A DNA stretch of 33,059 nucleotides from Desulfobacteraceae bacterium (GTDB taxonomy: Bacteria; Desulfobacterota; Desulfobacteria; Desulfobacterales; Desulfosarcinaceae): assembly GCA_013003715.1 (NCBI GenBank), contig JABDIN010000019.1, forward strand, positions 1 to 33,059, given 5' to 3'. Shown piece by piece: positions 15,937 to 23,698 of this stretch. How positions within the stretch are numbered: the stretch's first letter is position 1; every line of letters begins with the position of its first letter. The notes beneath the pieces were generated by a model, which did not search any database, was not told the DNA's origin, and was given only the letters and a program-made list of their open reading frames with translations. A program made the position numbers and the translations under genes.

Positions 15937-17070
15937 ATGAACTTCAAATCAAGGGTCGACTATAAAGCCGTTTTTGTGTTCTTCGTATCCTTTTTGCTAT
16001 TGTTTTCGGCGCTTTCGTGGGCCGAGAATACGCCCAGGCTCAACAACGGCAAAAAATGGCGCATCGGATATTATGAAGGTGGCCCCTACTCCGATTACAC
16101 GGACACCATGAGAACATTCGTGAAGGGATTGATTGAGCTGGGGTGGATCCAGGAGACACCGCCCCCGGAACTATTTTCCGACATACCCAAGCCCTATTGG
16201 AAGTGGTTGGCGGAGTGTGACAGCAAGTTTTTATCTTTCCAGGCCGAAGACGGCTATTCCGCCTCCTGGGATGAACAAAAACGGTCGACGATCCGCAGTG
16301 CGTTGCTGGAAAAGCTGAAAGCGAACACCCTGGATCTGGTTATTGCCATGGGGACATGGGCAGGTCAGGATTTGGCCAACAACGAACACGCCATACCGAC
16401 TCTTGTCATGTCTACCTCCGACCCCATCAAAGCAGGAATCATCAACAGCGCGGGAAGTTCGGGACTTGAACACGTCACCGCCAGGGTCGATCCGGGTCGA
16501 TATTTGCGGCAGATACGGATGTTCCATCGGATAGCGGGATTTCAAAAATTAGGTATAGCATATGAAGATACACCGGATGGGCTGCTCTATTCCGCCGTCA
16601 GCGAAGTTCATCGAATTGCCGAAGAAAGAGGTTTCGATGTCATCACCTGCCATGTGATCGATTCAACGGCTGATACCGAACTTTCGGATCGTTCCTGCAT
16701 GGATTGTTACCGTCAATTAGTCGAAAAAGCCGAGGCTGTTTATGTCACGGCGCTGACCTGCGTGGACCGGCAGGTGAAGGCTCTTGCGGATCTTTTTAAA
16801 GCCGCGGGTGTCCCCTCTTTTTCATTGGTGGGTTCGAAATATGTCCGGAAAGGATTGCTTTTGAGTATCTCCAGCGATTCCGGTTACACCGAATTGGGCC
16901 GGTACAACGCCGGAAAATTCGGAGAAATCCTCAATGGTAAGAAACCTATATCGCTCGAACAAGTCTTTGAGGATCCATTGGCAATTGCCGTGAATATTAA
17001 GACCGCCCGCGAAATCGGAATTGAAATACCGAAGAGCATTCTACGAATTGCAGCAGAAAAATACGAATAG
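15937..17070 (+). CDS. Periplasmic ABC-type substrate-binding protein (PF04392-like), sensor partner
   Basis: A 377-residue protein with a signal peptide (hydrophobic core about residues 11-27, cleavage near SWA-EN). The mature part has the two-lobed pattern of the ABC_sub_bind family related to TrpX-like proteins: WRIGYYEGGPYSDY at the start, an LDLVIAMGTWAG strand-turn, IPTLVMSTSDPIKAGI, FQKLGIAYEDTPDG and GKKPISLEQVFEDP near the end. No ABC permease or ATPase gene is adjacent. Instead the stop is only 2 bp from the start of a hybrid histidine kinase, so it most likely binds a ligand in the periplasm and presents it to that kinase. The ligand cannot be read from sequence. A cluster of Cys around residues 248-271 is unusual for this fold. 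Confidence 0.85.
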   Translation: MNFKSRVDYKAVFVFFVSFLLLFSALSWAENTPRLNNGKKWRIGYYEGGPYSDYTDTMRTFVKGLIELGWIQETPPPELFSDIPKPYWKWLAECDSKFLSFQAEDGYSASWDEQKRSTIRSALLEKLKANTLDLVIAMGTWAGQDLANNEHAIPTLVMSTSDPIKAGIINSAGSSGLEHVTARVDPGRYLRQIRMFHRIAGFQKLGIAYEDTPDGLLYSAVSEVHRIAEERGFDVITCHVIDSTADTELSDRSCMDCYRQLVEKAEAVYVTALTCVDRQVKALADLFKAAGVPSFSLVGSKYVRKGLLLSISSDSGYTELGRYNAGKFGEILNGKKPISLEQVFEDPLAIAVNIKTAREIGIEIPKSILRIAAEKYE

Positions 17071-17072
17071 TC

Positions 17073-18878
17073 ATGCCCTTGCGATTAAAAGGATATTTAG
17101 GCGTTTTCATTGTATGTTGCGTCTATTGGATACTTGACAGTATCTGGTCTTTTTTGTCGTTTGAATACAACTTGAAAAATTTGATCGTCCGTGAACCGTC
17201 CTCCTATGTTGATACCCTGCTGCTAAGGGTTCCCCCCTATCAGATTGTCTCGCGGTTGATGGTAATCGCACTATTGACCATTCTGGGGATCATCATTCTC
17301 GAGTTTTTCAGAAAAAGGCAGATTGCCGAAAAGGATCGTAAGCAGGCCCACGACACTTTTCTAACCATATTGAACAGCATTGATGCGACCATTTATGTCG
17401 CCGATATGCAAAACCATGACATCCTGTTTATGAATCAGTATGTCATCGATCATTACGGATTAGGGGACGCCGGCAAGAAATGTTACGAGATTTTTTGTCA
17501 TAACAGGCAAATCTGCGGCAATTGCACCAATGATCAACTACTGGACGAATCGGGAAATCCCAACGGTGTGGTGGTTTCGGAAAAAAAGAATCCGATAACC
17601 AATGCCTGGTATCTCAACTATGACAGGGCGATAAAATGGATCGACGGCCGTATCGTCCATTTACAGATCGCCACGGATATCACCCGATTAAAGGAACTTC
17701 AGGAAAAACAGTTAGAGGCTGAGTCCCATTTGCGCCAGGCGCAGAAAATGGAGTCCATCGGCACGTTAGCCGGAGGAGTCGCCCACGATTTTAACAATAT
17801 TCTATACATGATCATGGGGAATGCGGAGCTTGCAATGGAAGATATCCACGGGTCAAGTCCCGCCCATGAAAATCTCAGGGATATCACCGGTGCGTGCAAA
17901 CGTGCTGCCGGTATCATCAAACAACTGCTGAATTTCAGCCGCAAGGCCGACCCGGAACGCAAATCCGTCAATGTAATACCCGTGATCAAGGACGCACTCA
18001 GGTTAATGCGATCCACCATACCCGCCTCCATTGATATTCGAGCAACTTATGCTGCCGACGAATTGAACATCCTTGCCGACCCGATCCAGATCGATCAGCT
18101 ACTGATAAACCTGCTCACCAATGCGTCCCAGGCCATGGAAGAGACGGGCGGGATTCTGAGTATAAGTGTTGAAAATGAGCACAACCATCAGGAAACCCCT
18201 GAGCCCTTTCATGAAAAGGCTTCAGGCGAATATGCCCGAATCACCATCCGCGATACGGGCCAGGGTATAGACCCTGACGACCTTGACCGTATTTTCGATC
18301 CGTACTTCACCACCAAAGCCCTGGATAAAGGTTCAGGCATGGGCTTGGCGGTGGTTCACGGCATCGTTAATAATCATGGTGGTACCATTGCCGTGGACAG
18401 CCAACCCGGTGACGGCACCTGTTTCACCATACGGTTCCCGGTGATCGCGGAAAAACCGGAAGTCTTTACCGAATCGGCAGATGAAATACAGGGTGGCGAT
18501 GAAAAAATACTGTTTGTTGACGATGAGGAATCCATTACGAATATGATCCGGAGGTTGCTGAACCGGCTTGGGTACCAGGTTGAAACAAAGAACAACCCGG
18601 TGGAAGCCATCGAATTGTTCCGACAACAGCCTGATGCCTACAATCTGCTGATAACCGATATGACCATGCCGCAGATGACAGGCCTGAAATTGTCGGAAAA
18701 ACTGAGAACGATTCGTCCGGATCTGCCGGTTATCATCTTCACCGGGTATAACTCCCTGATCGATGAGACAAGAGCATCGGCACATGGCATAAACGCCTTT
18801 GTCATGAAACCCCTTGATACCCGAAAAATGGCAATTACCGTTCGGCACGTGCTGGATGGAACAAATGGATCAAGATGA
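17073..18878 (+). CDS. Hybrid histidine kinase with PAS, coupled to the binding protein
   Basis: A 601-residue kinase. Two membrane helices (about 7-28 and 60-82) flank a short periplasmic loop too small to be a ligand domain, which fits sensing through the binding protein encoded 2 bp upstream. A PAS-like domain (about 95-205) holds a Cys cluster (KKCYEIFCHNRQICGNC) common in anaerobic sulfate-reducer PAS domains and possibly redox- or metal-responsive. Then come HisKA with His238 (GGVAHDFNN), HATPase (NLLTNASQAMEETGG, DTGQGI, GSGMGLAVV) and a receiver with Asp529 (LLITDMTMPQMTG). As with the first kinase there is no DNA-binding output and no neighbouring response regulator. The two kinases have the same HisKA subtype and may share a partner. 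Confidence 0.92.
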   Translation: MPLRLKGYLGVFIVCCVYWILDSIWSFLSFEYNLKNLIVREPSSYVDTLLLRVPPYQIVSRLMVIALLTILGIIILEFFRKRQIAEKDRKQAHDTFLTILNSIDATIYVADMQNHDILFMNQYVIDHYGLGDAGKKCYEIFCHNRQICGNCTNDQLLDESGNPNGVVVSEKKNPITNAWYLNYDRAIKWIDGRIVHLQIATDITRLKELQEKQLEAESHLRQAQKMESIGTLAGGVAHDFNNILYMIMGNAELAMEDIHGSSPAHENLRDITGACKRAAGIIKQLLNFSRKADPERKSVNVIPVIKDALRLMRSTIPASIDIRATYAADELNILADPIQIDQLLINLLTNASQAMEETGGILSISVENEHNHQETPEPFHEKASGEYARITIRDTGQGIDPDDLDRIFDPYFTTKALDKGSGMGLAVVHGIVNNHGGTIAVDSQPGDGTCFTIRFPVIAEKPEVFTESADEIQGGDEKILFVDDEESITNMIRRLLNRLGYQVETKNNPVEAIELFRQQPDAYNLLITDMTMPQMTGLKLSEKLRTIRPDLPVIIFTGYNSLIDETRASAHGINAFVMKPLDTRKMAITVRHVLDGTNGSR

Positions 18879-19000
18879 AAGTGGTGGGTAATAAAGACAC
18901 GTACACCAGGCTACCATCTGAAAAAACGGGTAAGAATTATACACCCATACTGCGTTTTTTTATAAACTGGATATTCGGGAGTATCGAAATTGAACTATAT

Positions 19001-19022
19001 TAACTATAATTACTAATAGTTA
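19001..19022. repeat. 7-bp inverted repeat just upstream of a sigma54 promoter
   Basis: TAACTAT, 8-bp spacer, ATAGTTA, ending about 28 bp before the -24 element at 19051. Possible regulator site for the ZraP-like gene; closer than most enhancer sites, so function is uncertain. Confidence 0.4.
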
Positions 19023-19050
19023 CCAATTTCAAACCGAATTGATCTTCCTC

Positions 19051-19066
19051 TGGCATACGGGTTGCT
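19051..19066 (+). promoter_or_regulatory. Sigma54 (-24/-12) promoter of the ZraP/Spy-like gene
   Basis: TGGCAT, five bases, TTGCT: the GG and GC dinucleotides are spaced exactly as in the sigma54 consensus. Predicted transcription start is near 19076, about 57 nt before the ATG at 19133. In enterobacteria zraP is likewise sigma54-dependent (activator ZraR), which supports the reading. Confidence 0.75.
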
Positions 19067-19132
19067 CTATAGGAGATGTAAATACAGCGCAATTCATGAA
19101 ATCGCAACTCACAAATCAGGAGGAATATTACC

Positions 19133-19624
19133 ATGCGTACTTCAAAACTGTTAGTTATCGGGATAATCAGTATCGGTATCATCTGGATGGGATTCAATGT
19201 ATTCGCCCACGGCCGGGGCATGGGACGCGGCGGCGGTTGGGATCAAGGCGGCCAGGGATGGCATCAACGCGGGGGAAATTGGGGACCCAATGGCGGAAAT
19301 CTTACCGATGAAGAAGTCTCCATGCTGAGGGAAAAGCGTGAGGCCTTCTTCACCGAAACCAAGGGACTCCGCGACAGCATCATTGAAAAGCAACAGGAGC
19401 TGCAGACCCTGCTCGCCGAAGACGAACCGGATATGGCCAACGCATCCCAGATCCAAAAAGAGATCTCCGACCTGCGGTCGGACCTGGACCAGATCAGGCT
19501 CAATCATCGGGTCGAAATGCAAAAAACCTTCCCGAATATGGGCCGCGGTTACAAGAGCGGCGGACCGATGGGCGGCCCCATGAGAGGTTCCGGCGGCCCC
19601 AGGGGCGGGGGGTGGTGCTGGTAG
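19133..19624 (+). CDS. ZraP/Spy/CpxP-like periplasmic stress protein, Gly-rich
   Basis: A 163-residue exported protein. The N-terminal signal has its core at about residues 5-22 with cleavage after FA. A Gly/Arg/Trp-rich segment with His residues (HGRGMGRGGGWDQ...) follows, then LTDEEVSMLREKREAF, which corresponds to the LTxxQ-family start, a long amphipathic helix pair (about 63-130), and a second Gly-rich tail ending in GGGWCW. ZraP-type proteins are zinc-binding periplasmic chaperones; Spy and CpxP are related. Terminal His and Cys could bind metal. It has AGGAGG-like ribosome binding, its own sigma54 promoter, and a strong terminator immediately after, so it is a single-gene unit. Which activator drives the promoter is not visible here; the two kinases upstream carry no sigma54-activator output. 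Confidence 0.82.
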   Translation: MRTSKLLVIGIISIGIIWMGFNVFAHGRGMGRGGGWDQGGQGWHQRGGNWGPNGGNLTDEEVSMLREKREAFFTETKGLRDSIIEKQQELQTLLAEDEPDMANASQIQKEISDLRSDLDQIRLNHRVEMQKTFPNMGRGYKSGGPMGGPMRGSGGPRGGGWCW

Positions 19625-19656
19625 TATAAAAGAATAGAGAATAATGTTTTTCAATA

Positions 19657-19699
19657 GGGTCCTCCGTGGTTTCAGAGGGCCCTGGTACTTTCTTTTTTT
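19657..19699 (+). terminator. Rho-independent terminator after the ZraP-like gene
   Basis: GGGTCCTC (19657-19664) pairs with GAGGGCCC (19675-19682), with one G-U, around a 10-nt loop. A pyrimidine-rich tail with seven T follows by 19699. It begins 33 bp after the stop. Confidence 0.85.
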
Positions 19700-19772
19700 G
19701 TCCATTTTATTTGGGGACAATTGTTATCGTAAAATTCTCAGAACAGCTAATTGTCTTTGAAATCATAGTATT

Positions 19773-20711
19773 TTATACTGGTTTGTTTTCCTTCATAAAA
19801 AAAATGTTTATCAATAATAGCGGCAAGCTTAACATCAGCACATAGCTGAATAAGACCGCATGGGATACAATGGCGAAGTTAAGGGATTCAGCAGTTGATA
19901 AACCCAATAGCGATAGACTTGCCACCCATCCACCTTCATGGTTCCCGGCATTCGCGATACCTTGTATAGGTATAAATTGTAATGGAAGTTGAATTGAGAT
20001 AACAATCCACACCTCCCAGAAAGAAATGTTTAAACCAATTGCCTTGACTGTGCAGAATAAACAAACTCCAACGAAAGTCCAGATGAAGAAGCTTAAAACC
20101 AAATCATATATTTGTAGTGGAGGAAAATGTCCTAATAATAGAATCTTTTTTAGAATACCAGAAGTTATAGGTGTTGATAATTTGCTTATTATTCTAACCG
20201 CTGAATATGAGAAAATCATCATAAAACCTAATATTATCCAAACTATTTTCAATGACTGAGAGATGTTGATAGTTCCTAAAAAAGCGGCCAGAAGTGTAAA
20301 AATCCCCAACGCGATTAAATCCAAAAGTCTCGCTCGAGCCAATAATATAGTTCCATCTGATATTTTCAAATCACTCTCTGTTTTAATTAGAAATGGCAGG
20401 GACATATCTCCGGTACGCAGGGGTAGCATGTACGAAAGGAAACCATGAAGCATGGAGATTCTGATAGCATTTGGCCACTTTCTGATAATTCTATCAGAAA
20501 GATTATGTATTCTGATGCCTCGGAATACATAATTAATATAATAACATAGCATCCCAGCAAAAAGCCAGCCCGGCTTAATTGCAATTATTTTCTGATAAAC
20601 CTCTTTTCCCTTTAGAAATATTATTAAAACCAGAATGATAAAGAAAAGGATGGAAATTAGATTTCGAGGGTTGATAAACTTATTTGAGGAGTACATGTGC
20701 CCACATTTCAC
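19773..20711 (-). CDS. LPG-synthase-TM family membrane protein (UPF0104, flippase-like)
   Basis: A 312-residue integral membrane protein with about eight helices. It shows the family signatures FLSYMLPLRTGDMSLPFLI and the late QGIANAGNHEGGWVASLSLLG block found in the lysylphosphatidylglycerol-synthase TM/AglD-type family. The soluble aminoacyl-transfer domain of MprF is absent, so this is the membrane-only form that in many polysaccharide clusters is thought to handle lipid-linked glycans. The frame opens with GTG at 20711, overlapping the stop of the acyltransferase gene (GTGA); an ATG at 20696 is an alternative start. It is the last gene of the AT-rich minus-strand cluster; I see no strong terminator on this strand. 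Confidence 0.82.
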   Translation of the reverse strand: MKCGHMYSSNKFINPRNLISILFFIILVLIIFLKGKEVYQKIIAIKPGWLFAGMLCYYINYVFRGIRIHNLSDRIIRKWPNAIRISMLHGFLSYMLPLRTGDMSLPFLIKTESDLKISDGTILLARARLLDLIALGIFTLLAAFLGTINISQSLKIVWIILGFMMIFSYSAVRIISKLSTPITSGILKKILLLGHFPPLQIYDLVLSFFIWTFVGVCLFCTVKAIGLNISFWEVWIVISIQLPLQFIPIQGIANAGNHEGGWVASLSLLGLSTAESLNFAIVSHAVLFSYVLMLSLPLLLINIFFMKENKPV

Positions 20712-21271
20712 GTTTCATATGTATTTCCTTCATATGGTTCCTTTTCCCTGATAATGCGTAATGGATTCCCTGCCACAATAAGGTTAGAGCCCACTTCATC
20801 TGTGACAACAGAATTTGCACCAATCATAACGTTGTTCCCTATTATTACACCTGGTAAGATAACAGAATTCATCCCTATCCAGACATTATTACCGATCCGA
20901 ATTGGCGCATCATGGGTATGTGTATCATAGTTGTTCAAATTATGATTCGAACTGATAAGCCCAACACCCGGACCCATTCTCAAATTATGGCCAATTTTAA
21001 TACTATTACGTGCTTGTATGTAACAACAAGCATTCATCCCGGGAGCTGACCTATTACCAACAGAAACATTTTTATAATATAATACTCGTGAAGTGAAATG
21101 AACGGGCCAGGGTACCCTTCCATTAATCCTCAGTATTTTTTGAGGGAAAAAAAAGTAAAGCAAATAGAAAATAGGTATCCCCTTAGACTTGGGATAAAAA
21201 AGTTTGACCCAAGAAAATAAGAATTTGTATTTTTCAACTAATTTTGTATAATATTCAATGCGTTGATTCAT
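20708..21271 (-). CDS. Hexapeptide-repeat (left-handed beta-helix) acyltransferase
   Basis: A 187-residue protein of the WcaF/Maa/NodL-type O-acetyltransferase group. After about 65 residues of helical N-terminus, hexapeptide turns run from about residue 70 to the end: VGNRSAPGMNACCYIQARNSIKIG, GPGVGLISSNHNLNNYDTH with the catalytic-type His, then IRIGNNVWIGMNSVILPGVIIGNNVMIGANSVV, and closing AGNPLRII. It would transfer an acetyl group to a sugar of a surface glycan in the cytoplasm. It overlaps the sulfotransferase gene by 17 bp and the flippase-like gene by 4 bp, so the three genes form one translational unit. Base composition is low-GC like the rest of the island. Confidence 0.87.
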   Translation of the reverse strand: MNQRIEYYTKLVEKYKFLFSWVKLFYPKSKGIPIFYLLYFFFPQKILRINGRVPWPVHFTSRVLYYKNVSVGNRSAPGMNACCYIQARNSIKIGHNLRMGPGVGLISSNHNLNNYDTHTHDAPIRIGNNVWIGMNSVILPGVIIGNNVMIGANSVVTDEVGSNLIVAGNPLRIIREKEPYEGNTYET

Positions 21272-21899
21272 TTGATTTAATTTTTAATGCAGCCGGTGCT
21301 ATTTTTATGCTATAGCCAAAGTGATCAAATATTAATTTTTGTAGAATATTGGATGAAAAAAAATTTTCCATTTCAATTTGCAAATAATTTGAATTGAACT
21401 TGTATTTTTTTTCAAAAAGTTCATTTTTCAATCGATGAATTTTTTTGTACTTTTCAATAATTTTGGGATTCAATGTATTCTCCAATGGCCATAAACCTGG
21501 CTGCCATAGAGGGATAAGATTGTGCGCAATATAGCTTCTACCCCTGGATCTTGATAATGAATACATAGAATGAGCAAATTGCTCACAATCCCTTTTAATA
21601 TGAATAATTGATACATTCCTGTCCAATATGAAGTTTTTTGGAATGATATGAGAGGTTAATGGGTCCGTGGAAATAAAAAAATCTTTTGTGTCATAGTTCT
21701 TTAATATTTTGTGAAAAAAAAGCTCAATGACCAACTTAAAATGGTGATTATATAATGAATAATTCCCAATTATATTCGCCATCCTTGAATATTTCATTTG
21801 ATGGACTACTGAAAAATTATTGGGTAGCGTGTTCGTAAGGATTTCATACATCCGTTTCGTGCCGCAACGACCAGTAGAAACAAAGAACATTTTTTTCAT
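21255..21899 (-). CDS. Sulfotransferase-like protein
   Basis: A 214-residue soluble protein. The N-terminus begins with the 5'-phosphosulfate-binding loop of PAPS sulfotransferases (FVSTGRCGTKRM, residues about 6-17). A 3'-phosphate-binding element, SIIHIKRDCEQFAHSMYSLS, follows at about 93-112 with the Arg and Ser expected for the 3' phosphate. FISTDPLTSHIIP between them may hold substrate residues. Enzymes of this type move sulfate from PAPS to sugar or lipid hydroxyls. PAPS is unusual as a donor in a dissimilatory sulfate reducer because the main pathway uses APS, so a PAPS supply would be needed. It could also be a degenerate family member. It lies head to head with the deacetylase gene, only 42 bp apart. 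Confidence 0.75.
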   Translation of the reverse strand: MKKMFFVSTGRCGTKRMYEILTNTLPNNFSVVHQMKYSRMANIIGNYSLYNHHFKLVIELFFHKILKNYDTKDFFISTDPLTSHIIPKNFILDRNVSIIHIKRDCEQFAHSMYSLSRSRGRSYIAHNLIPLWQPGLWPLENTLNPKIIEKYKKIHRLKNELFEKKYKFNSNYLQIEMENFFSSNILQKLIFDHFGYSIKIAPAALKIKSNESTH

Positions 21900-21941
21900 T
21901 TATTCACTATTCCCTGCCATAATTAAGAGTACCAATTAAAA

Positions 21942-22709
21942 ATGATACATGACTTTACAATAGAAAAGTATGAGCAACTTTGTGCGGCTATTTTAAAATC
22001 GGATTATTCCACACTAACAATGGAGCGTTACTTTTCAAGTAGGAGTTTACCGTCCAGATATATAATCCTGAGACATGATGTAGATCGCAAACCTCAAAAT
22101 GCATTATCACTAGCAAAAGTTGAGGCTAAATTTGGTATCTGTTCCACATTTTATTTCCGTCACACACCTTCCGTTCTTAAACCAAAATTGATTGATGAAA
22201 TATCGAAAATGGGGCATGAAATTGGCTATCATTACGAAACATTATCCAAAACAAGGGGAAATATCAAGAAAGCGATACAATTGTTTGATACAGAACTTCA
22301 AAACCTAAGAAAAATATGCAAAATAAATACCATTTCCATGCATGGCAGGCCATTATCGAGATGGGACAATCGCGATCTATGGACATATGCCGATCTATCT
22401 CACTTTGGGTTATTGGGTGAAGTTTATCTGTCAATTGATTATAATAAAATATATTATTTTACGGATACAGGTAGAAATTGGCGTTCAACAAGATATAATG
22501 TCAGGGATAGAGTTGAAGGGAAAACGATACCTGATTTGGATTCCACAGATGAATTGATCACATATATCTCAAGTGAAAACCCAAAGGCGATTTGTATCCT
22601 GACCCATCCAAATCGATGGACAAATAACAAATTAGAATGGTTGATGGAAAGCCTGTCAGATTATCTGGCAAATTCTGCAAAAGTCTTGATATCAAAATTT
22701 TATCATTAG
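21942..22709 (+). CDS. NodB-like polysaccharide deacetylase family protein
   Basis: A 255-residue soluble protein. It has the motif-1 Asp pair in YIILRHDVDRKP (about 36-47), CSTFYFR as strand 2, the metal-binding motif 2 GHEIGYHYETL (about 90-100), a MHGRPLSRWDN motif 3 and an AICILTHPNRW motif near the C-terminus. This is the carbohydrate esterase 4 (NodB) pattern in the cytosolic, signal-less form seen in surface-polysaccharide loci. It would remove N- or O-acetyl groups from a sugar. It is the only plus-strand gene in a 9-kb minus-strand run. It starts 42 bp from the divergent sulfotransferase gene and ends 12 bp from the convergent GT2 gene, so it may be a separate insertion. Confidence 0.82.
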   Translation: MIHDFTIEKYEQLCAAILKSDYSTLTMERYFSSRSLPSRYIILRHDVDRKPQNALSLAKVEAKFGICSTFYFRHTPSVLKPKLIDEISKMGHEIGYHYETLSKTRGNIKKAIQLFDTELQNLRKICKINTISMHGRPLSRWDNRDLWTYADLSHFGLLGEVYLSIDYNKIYYFTDTGRNWRSTRYNVRDRVEGKTIPDLDSTDELITYISSENPKAICILTHPNRWTNNKLEWLMESLSDYLANSAKVLISKFYH

Positions 22710-22720
22710 AGTTGGGGGTA

Positions 22721-23668
22721 TTATTTTAAGCCCTTATTATATTCCATATCAAACCACATTCCAAAAAAAAGAGTTTGCAGACCACTGATAAGGGTGAAAA
22801 TCAGGGCCATCGCATTAATATCAGGTATATTTCCCAATGTTATCCAAATGTATATCAGTCGAATCAATAGTGGTACACTTGAACATAATAAAATAAATGA
22901 AAGAAGATAAAAGAATATCAATGGATGGAAGTCCTTGATTACATATTTGAATAGAAGCCTTCTCCAGAAACCTTTAAATAGCACCCAACTGATTTTTGGA
23001 ATCACCTTCCTCAGCTTTATTCCTGATTTTTCACCGACATCGTATACAGGTTTGATATGCACGTCTTTGACTATGAAATCGAATTGATTCAATCTGATCA
23101 ACAAATCATTCGGCATACCATAATATTTATAAATTAAATCGGGATCGATTCGTTTTAAAGCTGTCAGTGAGATCGCTGTATACCCACTTTGAGAGTCCGC
23201 GACATGCCAATAGCCGGAAGCGACCTTCGTCATCAGGGATAGCATGGAATTCCCGAGATATCGATAGTGGGGTATCATGTCCCATGCATCCCCATAGAAC
23301 AACCTGTTCCCTTTGGTATAGTCAGCAGATCCGTTAACGACAGGATCAATTATCTGGGGAAGATCCTCAGGATCCATTTGTCCATCTCCTGCCATCACAA
23401 CGGTAACATGCTGATCATTATCACGGGCCCATTTATATCCTGAGGCAATTGCACCGCCGACCCCTTGATTCGTTGGATGTTTTATCAGATGAATTTTTTT
23501 TGTATTTTTCATATCATCCCGAACAACCTCAGCGGTCTTATCTTCACTGGCATCATCAATCACGACTATCGCGTCGATATAGTCAGGCATTGTACGAAGG
23601 ACTTTTGAGATTTGTGTCTCTTCATTGTGGGCCGGCACTACGACGCATATTACTTTATCTTGGTACAT
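22721..23668 (-). CDS. GT2 family polyprenyl-phosphate glycosyltransferase (DPM1-like)
   Basis: A 315-residue protein. The GT-A catalytic domain is clear: VVPAHNEETQISKVLRTMP, VVIDDASEDKT with the nucleotide-sugar Asp residues, NQGVGGAIASGYKWA, VVMAGDGQMDPEDL (the metal-binding D-x-D area) and ADSQSGYTA. It ends with two hydrophobic helices (about 245-268 and 280-300). This arrangement is typical of dolichol/polyprenyl-phosphate mannosyl- or glucosyltransferases, which make the lipid-phosphate sugar donor used by GT-C enzymes on the other side of the membrane. A GT-C gene lies 30 bp upstream, consistent with a donor-maker and donor-user pair. An AAGGA ribosome site lies 12 bp before the ATG. 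Confidence 0.9.
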   Translation of the reverse strand: MYQDKVICVVVPAHNEETQISKVLRTMPDYIDAIVVIDDASEDKTAEVVRDDMKNTKKIHLIKHPTNQGVGGAIASGYKWARDNDQHVTVVMAGDGQMDPEDLPQIIDPVVNGSADYTKGNRLFYGDAWDMIPHYRYLGNSMLSLMTKVASGYWHVADSQSGYTAISLTALKRIDPDLIYKYYGMPNDLLIRLNQFDFIVKDVHIKPVYDVGEKSGIKLRKVIPKISWVLFKGFWRRLLFKYVIKDFHPLIFFYLLSFILLCSSVPLLIRLIYIWITLGNIPDINAMALIFTLISGLQTLFFGMWFDMEYNKGLK

Positions 23669-23698
23669 CTGATTGGCTTATCCTTTCTGAAGGAACAT

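Noticed and set aside
18928-18961. Possible terminator after the second histidine kinase
   Set aside because: Only a 4-bp GGGT/ACCC stem, and the T-run is separated from it by about eight bases; too weak to call.
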